Translations under genes and position numbers: made by a program | The notes under the pieces: model-generated | Told to the model about the DNA's origin: nothing | The model's database searches: none | The model's input: the letters and a program-made list of their open reading frames with translations, nothing else | Source: Terriglobales bacterium | GTDB taxonomy: Bacteria; Acidobacteriota; Terriglobia; Bryobacterales; Bryobacteraceae | Direction of reading: 5' to 3' | NCBI GenBank assembly: GCA_027485675.1 | Contig: JAIXQP010000015.1 | Location: 1-64,000 of the forward strand | DNA length: 64,000 nucleotides | In this document: positions 9,145-17,533 of the stretch, piece after piece | Numbering within the stretch: position 1 is the first letter of the stretch | Layout: every line of letters begins with the position of its first letter

Positions 9145-11069
9145 GGATGCAAGAGGCTATCCCAATGGGCCGACGCGCGCTCCCGAAGGGCAGTGCGGTC
9201 CCGGTCCAGCAGATAGCGGCCAGCGATGAGTTCGTTGAGAACGGCATCGACTTTCTGGAGGTATTCCTCCTTGCTCGAGTATCGTTCTTCGATCGACGGG
9301 CGGGGATCTTTCTTCGTCTCGCGTTCTGCCTTGGTGCGAGCGAAGGGGTGGAAGCCGCCGGTCATGCTTTGGATCTCCGAGGGCGAGCCGGTGGCGGGAT
9401 CGCGAAGGTTCCAGCCGGTGAACGTGCCGAGGGGCACGGCGACATCGGGCACGCGAAGGCCGGCCACTTCATTGCCGTCGGCGTCGACAGCGGGGACGAG
9501 AGTGGGATAGGGCTTCCCTACTTTGGGCGGATCGATGGCGATGACGCCTTCGTGTTTGAAGTCGGGGCCGTAGTCGACGCGCCAAGCCTGGTGGGGGGCG
9601 CGCGGCAGGCGAACGCCGGGAACCTTCGGGAAGTTGAGCAGGGCGGGAGCAACCAGTTGTTGCTGGTCGAGGCGCGGGTAGCGGGAGGGCGGCGGGGCTT
9701 GGTCGGAGACGACCCACTGGGTGAGGGCGGCGAGGAGACCGCGCATCAGGAACCGGTAATCGTTCGGGTTGGCGGGATAGGCGGTTTCGGCGGTCTTGGC
9801 GGCGGGCCAACGGCCGGGGCCGTGTTGGGTGCCGGTGAGGTAGTAGACGCGGGAGTGACCCGAGACGCCGTCGTCCTTCTTGCCGTCGAGGGCGGTATGG
9901 ATGAGGGACGCGGCGCGGCCCCAGTATTCGTAGGAGCCGTTGGTGTAGAAGATGTGGGGGACGACGTTGTCTTCGAGCGCTTTGCTGAGCAGACCGTCGT
10001 CTTCTTTCGTGTCGGGATCGAGCATCCGGAGGTCGGCGAAGGGAAAGAGGTCCGACGGATAGAAGGTGTTCGTCATGCGATGGCCATCGCGAGAGGGTTG
10101 GGCGAAGCGGTGGTTGAAGCTGCCGCGGCCGGCGCCGGCGACGTGGGCCCAGACACCATCAAAGACGCGGCGGCCGTTCTCGTCGCGGTTGAACCCCATA
10201 TACAGGAAAGTTCGAAGGAAGCGGCCGCTTTGCGAGGTGCCGAAGCCGATGGCGTTCTTGAGATAGCGGCCCTGGTCACCGAGGAGGACGGTGCTGTCGG
10301 CCTTTCCTTTGAGAAACGAGACGAGATCGCGGGTGGCGGCCATGCCGAGGCCGACGATGGCGGGGTCCTTGGCGCGATAGATGACCTCGTAGAGTTTGCC
10401 GGGCTGGAAGCCGCCGGTGAGGCCGACGCGGGTTTCGTCGACGAACCGCCATTGGGTGCGGGGGATGACGCGGCGGGGCCCTTCGGGGGTGTCGCGGATG
10501 GTCATCTGCGTGGCCGGGTCTTCCGGGTTCGAGACGGGGTAGGCCTGCATGGTGCGGTCGCCGAGGGAGTAGACGTCCACCTTGGCGACGGGGACGTACT
10601 CGCTGCGGACGAGGCCGGTGGCGCCTTTGGCGCGAGGGACTTCGATGCGGAGGAGGTTGCCTTCCTTGGGGAGGTCAAACTGCCAGCCGAGCCAGACGAG
10701 GGTATAGCCCTGCTCGAGAAGGTACTCGTCGCCGCGTTCGAACATGTTCAACATTCCCTTGCCGCCGCGGTTGGAGACCTCGTAAAGAATGGTTCCGTTG
10801 CCTTTGGCGGGTTCGCGGGGCTTGAGGACTTCGAGATCGGAGGTGAACTCGACGAGGCCTTCGGCGTTGCGCGGGGCCATGCCGAGGTCGCGGATGATCT
10901 GATTGGCGGGGAGCCGGGGATCGACGGCGAAGTGGACTTTCGCGGTGATGCGTTCGTAGTTGCGGGGGGCGTCGGTTCGCTCGACCAGATAAACCTTTTT
11001 GACAGCCGCGGGAAGCAGCGCGGCGCCTACGACCAGCCAAACGCAGACACGGAGGAGCATGCAAGACAT
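9141..11069 (-). CDS. Secreted alpha/beta-hydrolase domain protein (Abhydrolase_10-like)
   Basis: A 642-residue exported protein with a hydrophobic signal (LLRVCVWLVVGAALLPAAV). It matches the long alpha/beta-hydrolase-domain proteins frequent in acidobacteria and sphingomonads. The likely nucleophile region is GFGTSQSGRF at about 275-284. An N-terminal beta-rich part (residues 25-200) precedes the hydrolase core. A second ATG nine bases downstream (11060) is equally possible; neither has an obvious Shine-Dalgarno. It is 17 bases after tsaD. The substrate is not predictable; ester or lactone cleavage is only a family-level guess. Confidence 0.8.
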   Translation of the reverse strand: MSCMLLRVCVWLVVGAALLPAAVKKVYLVERTDAPRNYERITAKVHFAVDPRLPANQIIRDLGMAPRNAEGLVEFTSDLEVLKPREPAKGNGTILYEVSNRGGKGMLNMFERGDEYLLEQGYTLVWLGWQFDLPKEGNLLRIEVPRAKGATGLVRSEYVPVAKVDVYSLGDRTMQAYPVSNPEDPATQMTIRDTPEGPRRVIPRTQWRFVDETRVGLTGGFQPGKLYEVIYRAKDPAIVGLGMAATRDLVSFLKGKADSTVLLGDQGRYLKNAIGFGTSQSGRFLRTFLYMGFNRDENGRRVFDGVWAHVAGAGRGSFNHRFAQPSRDGHRMTNTFYPSDLFPFADLRMLDPDTKEDDGLLSKALEDNVVPHIFYTNGSYEYWGRAASLIHTALDGKKDDGVSGHSRVYYLTGTQHGPGRWPAAKTAETAYPANPNDYRFLMRGLLAALTQWVVSDQAPPPSRYPRLDQQQLVAPALLNFPKVPGVRLPRAPHQAWRVDYGPDFKHEGVIAIDPPKVGKPYPTLVPAVDADGNEVAGLRVPDVAVPLGTFTGWNLRDPATGSPSEIQSMTGGFHPFARTKAERETKKDPRPSIEERYSSKEEYLQKVDAVLNELIAGRYLLDRDRTALRERASAHWDSLLHP

Positions 11070-11086
11070 TAAAACACGGGCGGCGG

Positions 11087-12127
11087 TCAGGCGAGACTGA
11101 AGTTGGCCTTGGGGCGGAGATCGGGGCCTGCGGTGTGGCCGGCGAGGAAGCGGGGGTAGGCGGCGGCGGCGATCATGGCGGCGTTGTCGGTAGAGAGCTT
11201 GGGCGTGGGGAAGGAGATGTCGTAAGGCAGGCGGCGGGCGGCGGCGCGCAGGCCGGCGTTGCAGGCGACGCCACCGGAGATGATGACATTGGTGAGGTCG
11301 AGGTCTTCGGCGAAGACGCGGACGCGGGAGAGCAGTTCGTCGATGATGGTGGCCTGGAAGGAGGCGATGAGGTCGAGCGTGGGCTGGGGGGTGGCGGCGC
11401 GGAGTTCGGCGAGGGTGGGGCGGACGAGGGCGCGGCGGGCGGCGACTTCGGCTTGCATATCGCGGGCTTCGGTCCAGCGGAGGACGGCCGTCTTGATGCC
11501 GGAGAAGCTGAGGTCGAGCGAGTTGCCGCTCATTTTGGCGCGGGTGAACTTGACCGCCTTCGGGTTGCCGAAGGGGGCGAGTTGATCGAGGATGGGGCCG
11601 CCGGGGTAGGCGTAGCCGAGGAGCTTGGCGACTTTGTCGTAGGCCTCGCCGGCGGCGTCGTCGCGGGTGCGACTGAGGAGTTCATAGCGGAAGTTCGCTT
11701 CGCACCGGTAGAAGTGAGTGTGGCCGCCGCTGACGATGAGGGCGAGGGCGGGCAGTTCGGTTTCCGGATGTTCGAGCAGGACGGCGTGGATGTGGCCTTC
11801 GAGATGATTGACGGGGATTAGCGGGATGCCGCGCGCCATGGCAAAGGCCTTGGCGAAGGTGATGCCAACCAGGAGCGAGCCAACGAGACCGGGGCCCTGG
11901 GTGACCGCGACGGCGTCGATGGGCACGTTGGCTTGGGCGAGGGCCTGATCGACAACGGGGACGATGGCGCGGAGGTGTTCGCGGGAGGCGAGTTCCGGGA
12001 CAACGCCGCCGTAGCGTTCATGGGTTTCGACTTGGGAGGCGACGACGGAGGACAGAACCTGGCGGCCATCGGAGACAACGGCGGCGGCGGTTTCGTCGCA
12101 CGACGACTCCAGACCTAAAATATTCAT
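11087..12127 (-). CDS. tsaD: tRNA N6-threonylcarbamoyltransferase TsaD
   Basis: A 346-residue Kae1/TsaD protein that transfers the threonylcarbamoyl group to A37 of ANN-decoding tRNAs, together with TsaB and TsaE (not in this window). The N-terminus [16 protein letters not shown] is diagnostic, and the metal site is NHLEGHIH (His108 and His112). The open frame continues 147 codons upstream, but that extension is antisense to queA and is rejected. The start at 12127 has an upstream AAGG at good spacing. That ATG directly abuts the queA start codon on the other strand. Confidence 0.97.
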   Translation of the reverse strand: MNILGLESSCDETAAAVVSDGRQVLSSVVASQVETHERYGGVVPELASREHLRAIVPVVDQALAQANVPIDAVAVTQGPGLVGSLLVGITFAKAFAMARGIPLIPVNHLEGHIHAVLLEHPETELPALALIVSGGHTHFYRCEANFRYELLSRTRDDAAGEAYDKVAKLLGYAYPGGPILDQLAPFGNPKAVKFTRAKMSGNSLDLSFSGIKTAVLRWTEARDMQAEVAARRALVRPTLAELRAATPQPTLDLIASFQATIIDELLSRVRVFAEDLDLTNVIISGGVACNAGLRAAARRLPYDISFPTPKLSTDNAAMIAAAAYPRFLAGHTAGPDLRPKANFSLA

Positions 12128-13117
12128 TTGGACCTTACTACCTTTCATTATGAATTGCCGGAGGAGTTGATCGCCCAAGCGCCCCTGGCAGAACGCGACG
12201 GGGCCCGGATGCTCGTGATCGACCGGCGAGCCGGAACGTGGGAAGACCGGGTGTTCCGTGACCTGCCGGGGTATCTGCGGCCGAGCGATTGTCTGGTGCT
12301 GAACGAATCGAAGGTGTTCCCTTCGCGCTTGATTGGGAATCGGCCGGGACGGACGGGACGCGTGGAGGTGTTTCTGGTGGAGCCCGTGACGGCGGACGAG
12401 CGGCGATGGCGGGCGCTGGTGCGGCCGGGGAAGAAGCTGCCGGTGGGAGAGCGGATTGAGTTCAGCGCGGGCTTTGGGGCCACCGTGCTTGACCGCGAGG
12501 AGCACGGGGAGCGGATTCTGGACCTGGAGGCCGAGGATGTGTGGAAGGCCATCCACGAGCACGGGCATGTGCCGCTACCGCCTTACATCAGCCGGGCGGA
12601 TGAGGCCGAAGACCGGGAACGCTACCAGACGGTGTTCGCGCGGGAACAGGGGAGCGTGGCGGCGCCGACGGCGGGGCTGCACTTCACGCCGCGGGTGCTG
12701 GCGGAGATTTCGGCGCAGGTGGCGCGGGTGACGCTGCATGTGGGGCTGGGGACGTTTCAACCGCTGCATTCAACAACGGTGGAAGAGAACAAGCTGCACA
12801 AGGAACGGTTTTTCGTAAGCGACGAGGCGCGGGCAAAGATTGACGCGGCGGAGCGGGTGGTGGCGGCGGGGACGACGTCGGTGCGGACGCTCGAATCGAT
12901 GGACGAGCGGCAGGGGGAGACGGACATCTTCATCTACCCCGGATACCCGTTCAAACGGGTGGGCGCGATGTTGACGAACTTCCACTTGCCGCAGTCGAGC
13001 CTGCTGCTGCTGGTGTGCGCGTTTGGCGGCACGGAGCTGATGCTCGAGGCCTACCGGCACGCGGTGAAGGAGCGGTACCGCTTTTTCAGCTACGGAGACT
13101 GTATGTTGATCTTATGA
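12128..13117 (+). CDS. queA: S-adenosylmethionine:tRNA ribosyltransferase-isomerase QueA
   Basis: A 329-residue enzyme of queuosine synthesis that moves the ribosyl group of AdoMet onto preQ1-tRNA to give epoxyqueuosine. Family blocks include the N-terminal [34 protein letters not shown] and [17 protein letters not shown]. The start must be TTG at 12128: the in-frame stop at 12116 blocks extension, and the next ATG would delete the conserved N-terminus. No Shine-Dalgarno is visible before it. The stop overlaps the peroxiredoxin ATG by four bases. Confidence 0.96.
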   Translation: MDLTTFHYELPEELIAQAPLAERDGARMLVIDRRAGTWEDRVFRDLPGYLRPSDCLVLNESKVFPSRLIGNRPGRTGRVEVFLVEPVTADERRWRALVRPGKKLPVGERIEFSAGFGATVLDREEHGERILDLEAEDVWKAIHEHGHVPLPPYISRADEAEDRERYQTVFAREQGSVAAPTAGLHFTPRVLAEISAQVARVTLHVGLGTFQPLHSTTVEENKLHKERFFVSDEARAKIDAAERVVAAGTTSVRTLESMDERQGETDIFIYPGYPFKRVGAMLTNFHLPQSSLLLLVCAFGGTELMLEAYRHAVKERYRFFSYGDCMLIL

Positions 13118-13566
13118 TCTCGTGGTTGTTTTCCGATCCCTTGCCGGTGGGTACCCCGGCTCCCGACTTTACACTGCAGACCGAGAAGGGGGAGACGGTG
13201 ACCCTTTCGAAGCTGCGCGGGCAGGAGGTTCTGCTGGTCTGGTACCCCGGCGATGACACGATGATCTGCACGAAGCAGTTGTGTGAGATTCGCGATTCGT
13301 GGGCGGCGTTCGCAGGCATGGCGGTGTTCGGCGTGAACCCGCAGGGGGCCGCTAGCCACGAGAAGTTTGTAGCCAAGCACGGGTTTCCGTTTCCGCTGCT
13401 GATGGATCCGGGGCAGAAGGTGGGCCAGCTTTACCACACGCATGGCCTGGTGGCGAAACGAACGGTTTATTTGATCGGCTCCGACGGGACGATCCGGTTT
13501 GCGAAGCGCGGGAAACCGGCCGTTGCGGAGATCCTCACCCACCGGCAGGGTGGCCACGGGGGTTAG
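13114..13566 (+). CDS. Bcp/PrxQ-type peroxiredoxin
   Basis: A 150-residue cytosolic thiol peroxidase. The PxxxTxxC motif is PGDDTMIC, with peroxidatic Cys52. Cys57, five residues later, matches the resolving cysteine of alpha-helical-type Bcp proteins. The start at 13114 forms an ATGA overlap with queA; a longer frame from 13015 would run through the queA end and is rejected. Its TAG stop lies in the loop of a hairpin that is duplicated at the smc 3' end. Confidence 0.93.
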   Translation: MISWLFSDPLPVGTPAPDFTLQTEKGETVTLSKLRGQEVLLVWYPGDDTMICTKQLCEIRDSWAAFAGMAVFGVNPQGAASHEKFVAKHGFPFPLLMDPGQKVGQLYHTHGLVAKRTVYLIGSDGTIRFAKRGKPAVAEILTHRQGGHGG

Positions 13567-13717
13567 TCCTTGGCCACCGCCATGCGGGGCTCGGGGGAGA
13601 TGGGCGAACTGGTGGGAAGCGGGCAGACGCGGGGGAGCCGCGCGCTCAGCAACCGACGGGGGTGGCCAAGGGGGTTAGGCCGTGGCCACCGCGGTGCGGG
13701 GCTCGGGGGAGACCGGG
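13549..13717. repeat. Duplicated hairpin between the peroxiredoxin gene and smc
   Basis: Two 30-nt inverted repeats with stem GGTGGCCA/TGGCCACC and a 14-nt loop occur at 13549-13578 and 13661-13690. The similarity continues for about 25 bp to the right of each, so the repeat unit is about 55 bp with an offset of 112. The left loop contains the peroxiredoxin stop codon and the right loop contains the smc stop codon. No T-run follows either stem, so they are not classical intrinsic terminators. Confidence 0.75.
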
Positions 13718-16700
13718 GGCGCCTGGGGGCCGAAGCGGACGCTGACGAGTTGCGACACGCCGGGTTCCTGCATGGTGACGCCGTAGAGGGTTTGCGCGGC
13801 TTCCATGGTGCGCTTGTGGTGGGTGATGACGACGAACTGCGTTTCGAGCGACATCTCCTTGATCAAGCGGGCGAGGCGGACGGTGTTCGATTCATCGAGC
13901 GGCGCATCGACTTCGTCGAGAACGCAGAAGGGGCTCGGTTGATACTTGAAGATGGCCATGAGCAGGGCCATGGCGGTGAGCGACTTTTCGCCACCCGAGA
14001 GCAGGAGCACGTTCTGCAGCCGCTTGCCGGGGGGTGAGGCGATGATCTCGATGCCGCTATCGCCAATGTTCGTTTCATCGGTCAGGCGCATTTCGGCCGC
14101 GCCGCCGCCAAAGAGCGTGGTGAACATCTCCTTGAAGTTGGCGTTGACCGCATGGAAGGCTTCGGCGAAGCGCTTGCGGGATTCGACGTCGATATCCTGG
14201 ATCGCCTTTTCGGTATCGCGGATGGAATCGAGCAGGTCCTGCCGCTGGTCGTTGAGGAAGGTGTAGCGAGTTTCGGCTTCGCGGTGCTCTTCGAGCGCCT
14301 GCGGGTTCACCGGGCCGAGCGCTTCAATGCGCTTACGCACTTCCTGATACTTGGCTTCGATTTCGCCGAGGGCGATCTCGTCGAGTTCGGGATCTTCGGG
14401 CTTGGCGAGTTCGGCGAGGGGGAGCGAGAGTTCGTGCTGGCTCGTCTCTTCGAGGTGCTTCAGGTCCGAGTGCAGGCGGACGAGTTCGATCTCGATCTGC
14501 GTACGGCGTTCCTGGGCGACCTGGGCGGCCGAGCGGAGACCTTTCAGGCTCTCATCGAGGCCGGAGAGCTGGGCGCGCATCTCGTGGTCCTTGGCGGACT
14601 GGACGCGAACCTTGCCATCGAGGATGGCGATCTCTTCGGCGGAGCGGGCAACGAGGGCGTCGAGCTCCATGTTGTCGTTGAGCAGGCGGGTGCGGTTGAG
14701 GCTGAGCCGCTCCATTTCGCCGGCCACTTCCTGGCGGCGGCGCGTGAGTTCGTTGATCTGCGCTTCGAGGCGCTGCTGGGCGTTGAACTCGGCGCGGCGG
14801 CGCTCATCGAACGAGGTGAGTTCGATGCGGACGTGCGAATGGTCTTCGGTGGCCTTCTGGACGGACTCGCGGAGGTATTCGAGCTGGCTGCGGCTCTCTT
14901 CGAGCTTGCTCTCCTGCTCGCGGCGGGCGGATTCCTTGGATTCGAGAAGCGCCTGGCGCTCTTCGCGCTGCGTGGCGGCGCGTTCGAGATCGCGGCCGAG
15001 GCGTTCGAGCTCCATCTTCGAAGCCGAAAGGCGCTGATTCGAGCGGGTGGTCTCTTCGCTCAGCTTGCGCATTTCATGGTCGAGGGCGAGGGCTTCGCGC
15101 TCTTCCTTCTGCTGCCGCTGACGGAGCATTTCCTGCTCTTCGTGGAGGCTCGCGATCTGGCGTTCGAGTTCGTCGATCTGGCTGGTGGCGCCTTCGAACT
15201 GGCGCTGGCGCTGGGTGACGAGGCCGGTGAGTTCGCGGAGTTCGCGCTTGAGGGCGAGCGGGCCGGAGCCGGTCTTGCGGCCGCCGGAGACGGCATGGCC
15301 GTGGTAGCAGACGCCGTCGGGCAGCAGGAAGTAGACGTCGGGATACTGCAGGGCGAGGCGCTGGGCGGCGGCACGATCCTGGACGAGATAGCAACGAGCC
15401 AACCGGGGCAAGAGTTCTGCGGGAGCCTTGGTGAGCCCGTTGGTTAGGTTGAGCATCTCGCTCAGGCGGCCGACGATGCCGGTCTCCGGGCCGATGGCCG
15501 GTTCGACGGGCGGGGCGCTGGCGTATCGATCGTTTTCTTCGGGATGGACGAGGAAGGTGGCGCGACCGTCGAAGTCGCTGCGCATGAAGTCGATGCCCTG
15601 CTCGGCCTGCTGCCAGTTCTTGACGACGACGTATTCGAGTTCGTCGTGGAGGAACTCTTCAGTCGCCTTTTCAAAGGCGGGCTGGACATCGACGAAGTCG
15701 GCGAGGACGCCGGCCGGCTTGAGGTCCTGCGCCTTGCCGCGTTCGATGGCGGTGAAGAGGGCCTTGACGGATTCGGTGGTGTAGGCGCGATGGGAGAGGA
15801 TCTCCTGGAGGGAGTCCTTGCGGGCCTTGAGGCGGCTGAGTTCGGCGCGGACCTGTTCGAGTTGGCGGCGGGTTTCGGCGATCTCGCTCTTGCGGGCGGA
15901 GAGCTCTTCGTCGACTCGCTTGCGCTGATCGGCGAGGGACTCGATTTCAGTTTGGCGGTTGGCGAGGCGCTGCGAGAGCTCCTCTTTGGCCTGCGCGATG
16001 CGGGTGAGGTCGGCTTGGGCGGCCTCGGCTTCGCGGTTGGCGCGAGCGCGGTCGCGTTCGTTCGAGGCCAAGTACTCTTCGACCTGCGCGAGCTGATTCC
16101 GGAGGCTGGAGCTTTCGCCGAGGAGGCGGAGCACCTGCTGCCGCGCCGCCTCCATGCCCTGTTCCCGTCCCCGAAGTTGGCCCTGCAGTTGATCCCGTTC
16201 TTCGTTGCGGAGGCGGAGGCGCTCTCTCGCATCATTGACTTGGCGTTCGAGCTCTTCGAGCTTCTGCCGGTGGGATTCAACCTCTGTGGTAAGGCCGGTG
16301 AGACGCTGCTCGACGGCTTCCGATTCTGCTTCGCCCTGGTTCAGGCGTTGTTCGATGCCCGCGATCTGCTGGGACTGCGACGTGAGGCGGCCGCGGGCGC
16401 GTTCGGCTTCGAGATTGCGGTCGGCGAGTTCCTGGCGCTGGGCGGTGAGCTGCTCTTCGAGCGTGTAGCAGGCCTGCTGGAGTTCGCCGTGCTGGACCTC
16501 TTTCTCCTGCAGATCCTTGTGCAGCTCTTCGTAGTGGCCGGTGGCCTGGCTGAGTTCAATGGCCGCTTTCGAGGCGTCGCTTTCGAGCTTCTTGAACTTG
16601 CCGGCGAGAGAGAGGCGGAGGTGGGAGACGAGTTCTTCGCGGAGCTCCTCGTAGCGTTTGGCCTTGGCGGCCTGGCGCTTCAGCGAGTTGACCTGGCGGC

Positions 16701-17337
16701 CGACCTCTTCGAGGATGTCGAAGACGCGGGTGAGATTTTGCTTGGCGCCTTCGAGCTTGGCTTCGGCGAGGCGGCGTTTGGTTTTGAACTTGGTGATGCC
16801 GGCGGCTTCTTCGATGACGGCGCGGCGATCAGCGGGGCGGCTCGAAAGAATCTGGCCGATGCGGCCCTGTTCGATGATGGCGTAGGACTCCGGGCCGAGA
16901 CCGGTGCCCATGAAGATGTCCTGGATGTCGCGGAGGCGGGCGGTTTTGCCGTCGATGAGATATTCGCTGTCGCCGGAGCGGAACAGGCGGCGGGTGATGG
17001 TGAGTTCGCGGCGCTTTTCGGCCGGGGCGACCACGGCGTCGAGGGAGGGTAGGGCGACTTCGCCGACGGAGGGATCAAACAGGGTGAGCGTGACGCTGGC
17101 CATGCCCATGGGCTTGCGGTCGCGGGTGCCGGCGAAGATCACATCTTCCATGCGGGCGCCGCGGAGGCTTTTCGCCGACTGTTCGCCGAGGACCCAATTG
17201 ATGGCGTCGCTGAGGTTCGATTTGCCGCATCCGTTGGGGCCGACGACGGCGGCGATGCCGGAGCCGTTGAACCGCATTTCCGTCTTGTCTGCAAAGGACT
17301 TGAAGCCTTGGAGTTCGACGCGTTTGAGTTTTAGCAA
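13675..17337 (-). CDS. smc: Chromosome partition protein SMC
   Basis: A 1220-residue SMC ATPase that organises and segregates the chromosome with ScpA and ScpB (not in this window). The N-terminal Walker A is GPNGCGKSN. Two long coiled coils of about 300 residues flank a hinge that is visible around the GVLADFVDV to GVCYHGHAVSGGRKTGSG region. The C-terminal head has the signature LLSGGEKSLTAMAL and the Walker B CVLDEVDAPLDE. The start is TTG at 17337, preceded by GGGG at about eight bases. It is transcribed alone and converges on the peroxiredoxin gene. Confidence 0.97.
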   Translation of the reverse strand: MLKLKRVELQGFKSFADKTEMRFNGSGIAAVVGPNGCGKSNLSDAINWVLGEQSAKSLRGARMEDVIFAGTRDRKPMGMASVTLTLFDPSVGEVALPSLDAVVAPAEKRRELTITRRLFRSGDSEYLIDGKTARLRDIQDIFMGTGLGPESYAIIEQGRIGQILSSRPADRRAVIEEAAGITKFKTKRRLAEAKLEGAKQNLTRVFDILEEVGRQVNSLKRQAAKAKRYEELREELVSHLRLSLAGKFKKLESDASKAAIELSQATGHYEELHKDLQEKEVQHGELQQACYTLEEQLTAQRQELADRNLEAERARGRLTSQSQQIAGIEQRLNQGEAESEAVEQRLTGLTTEVESHRQKLEELERQVNDARERLRLRNEERDQLQGQLRGREQGMEAARQQVLRLLGESSSLRNQLAQVEEYLASNERDRARANREAEAAQADLTRIAQAKEELSQRLANRQTEIESLADQRKRVDEELSARKSEIAETRRQLEQVRAELSRLKARKDSLQEILSHRAYTTESVKALFTAIERGKAQDLKPAGVLADFVDVQPAFEKATEEFLHDELEYVVVKNWQQAEQGIDFMRSDFDGRATFLVHPEENDRYASAPPVEPAIGPETGIVGRLSEMLNLTNGLTKAPAELLPRLARCYLVQDRAAAQRLALQYPDVYFLLPDGVCYHGHAVSGGRKTGSGPLALKRELRELTGLVTQRQRQFEGATSQIDELERQIASLHEEQEMLRQRQQKEEREALALDHEMRKLSEETTRSNQRLSASKMELERLGRDLERAATQREERQALLESKESARREQESKLEESRSQLEYLRESVQKATEDHSHVRIELTSFDERRRAEFNAQQRLEAQINELTRRRQEVAGEMERLSLNRTRLLNDNMELDALVARSAEEIAILDGKVRVQSAKDHEMRAQLSGLDESLKGLRSAAQVAQERRTQIEIELVRLHSDLKHLEETSQHELSLPLAELAKPEDPELDEIALGEIEAKYQEVRKRIEALGPVNPQALEEHREAETRYTFLNDQRQDLLDSIRDTEKAIQDIDVESRKRFAEAFHAVNANFKEMFTTLFGGGAAEMRLTDETNIGDSGIEIIASPPGKRLQNVLLLSGGEKSLTAMALLMAIFKYQPSPFCVLDEVDAPLDESNTVRLARLIKEMSLETQFVVITHHKRTMEAAQTLYGVTMQEPGVSQLVSVRFGPQAPPVSPEPRTAVATA

Positions 17338-17370
17338 CGGAGTATCCCCTACCGGAAAAAATAGTATTCA

Positions 17371-17390
17371 CCGCGATAGACGTATCGCGG
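17371..17390. promoter_or_regulatory. Perfect 8-bp inverted repeat in the smc leader
   Basis: The sequence CCGCGATA-GACG-TATCGCGG is a perfect 8-bp stem with a 4-nt loop, about 34 bases upstream of the smc start. It could be an operator or an RNA hairpin in the smc leader. No T-run follows on either strand. Confidence 0.5.
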
Positions 17391-17410
17391 CGCTCGGGGG
17401 GGATATGAGT

Positions 17411-17439
17411 AGAGTACAGGGCGGAAGGGGATATTGCAA
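17411..17439 (-). promoter_or_regulatory. Candidate sigma-70-type promoter for smc
   Basis: Reading the minus strand, TTGCAA (17434-17439) and TACTCT (17411-17416) are separated by 17 bases. Transcription would start near 17404 and include the inverted repeat at 17371-17390 in the leader. This is a consensus match by eye only. Confidence 0.35.
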
Positions 17440-17533
17440 GCACAATCGCCACAGCCGGCTGGGGTGGTGGGTAAATTTCGTCTATATCTTGTGGGGTGGT
17501 AGTCTCACTGCGGCCCTGATACGCTCTCAGAGT

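Noticed and set aside
12128-12568. Upstream extension of the tsaD frame
   Set aside because: It is antisense to queA and lacks similarity; the conserved TsaD start is at 12127.
16904-17533. Upstream extension of the FGE-like/hydrolase frame
   Set aside because: It is antisense to smc; the signal peptide starts at 17534.
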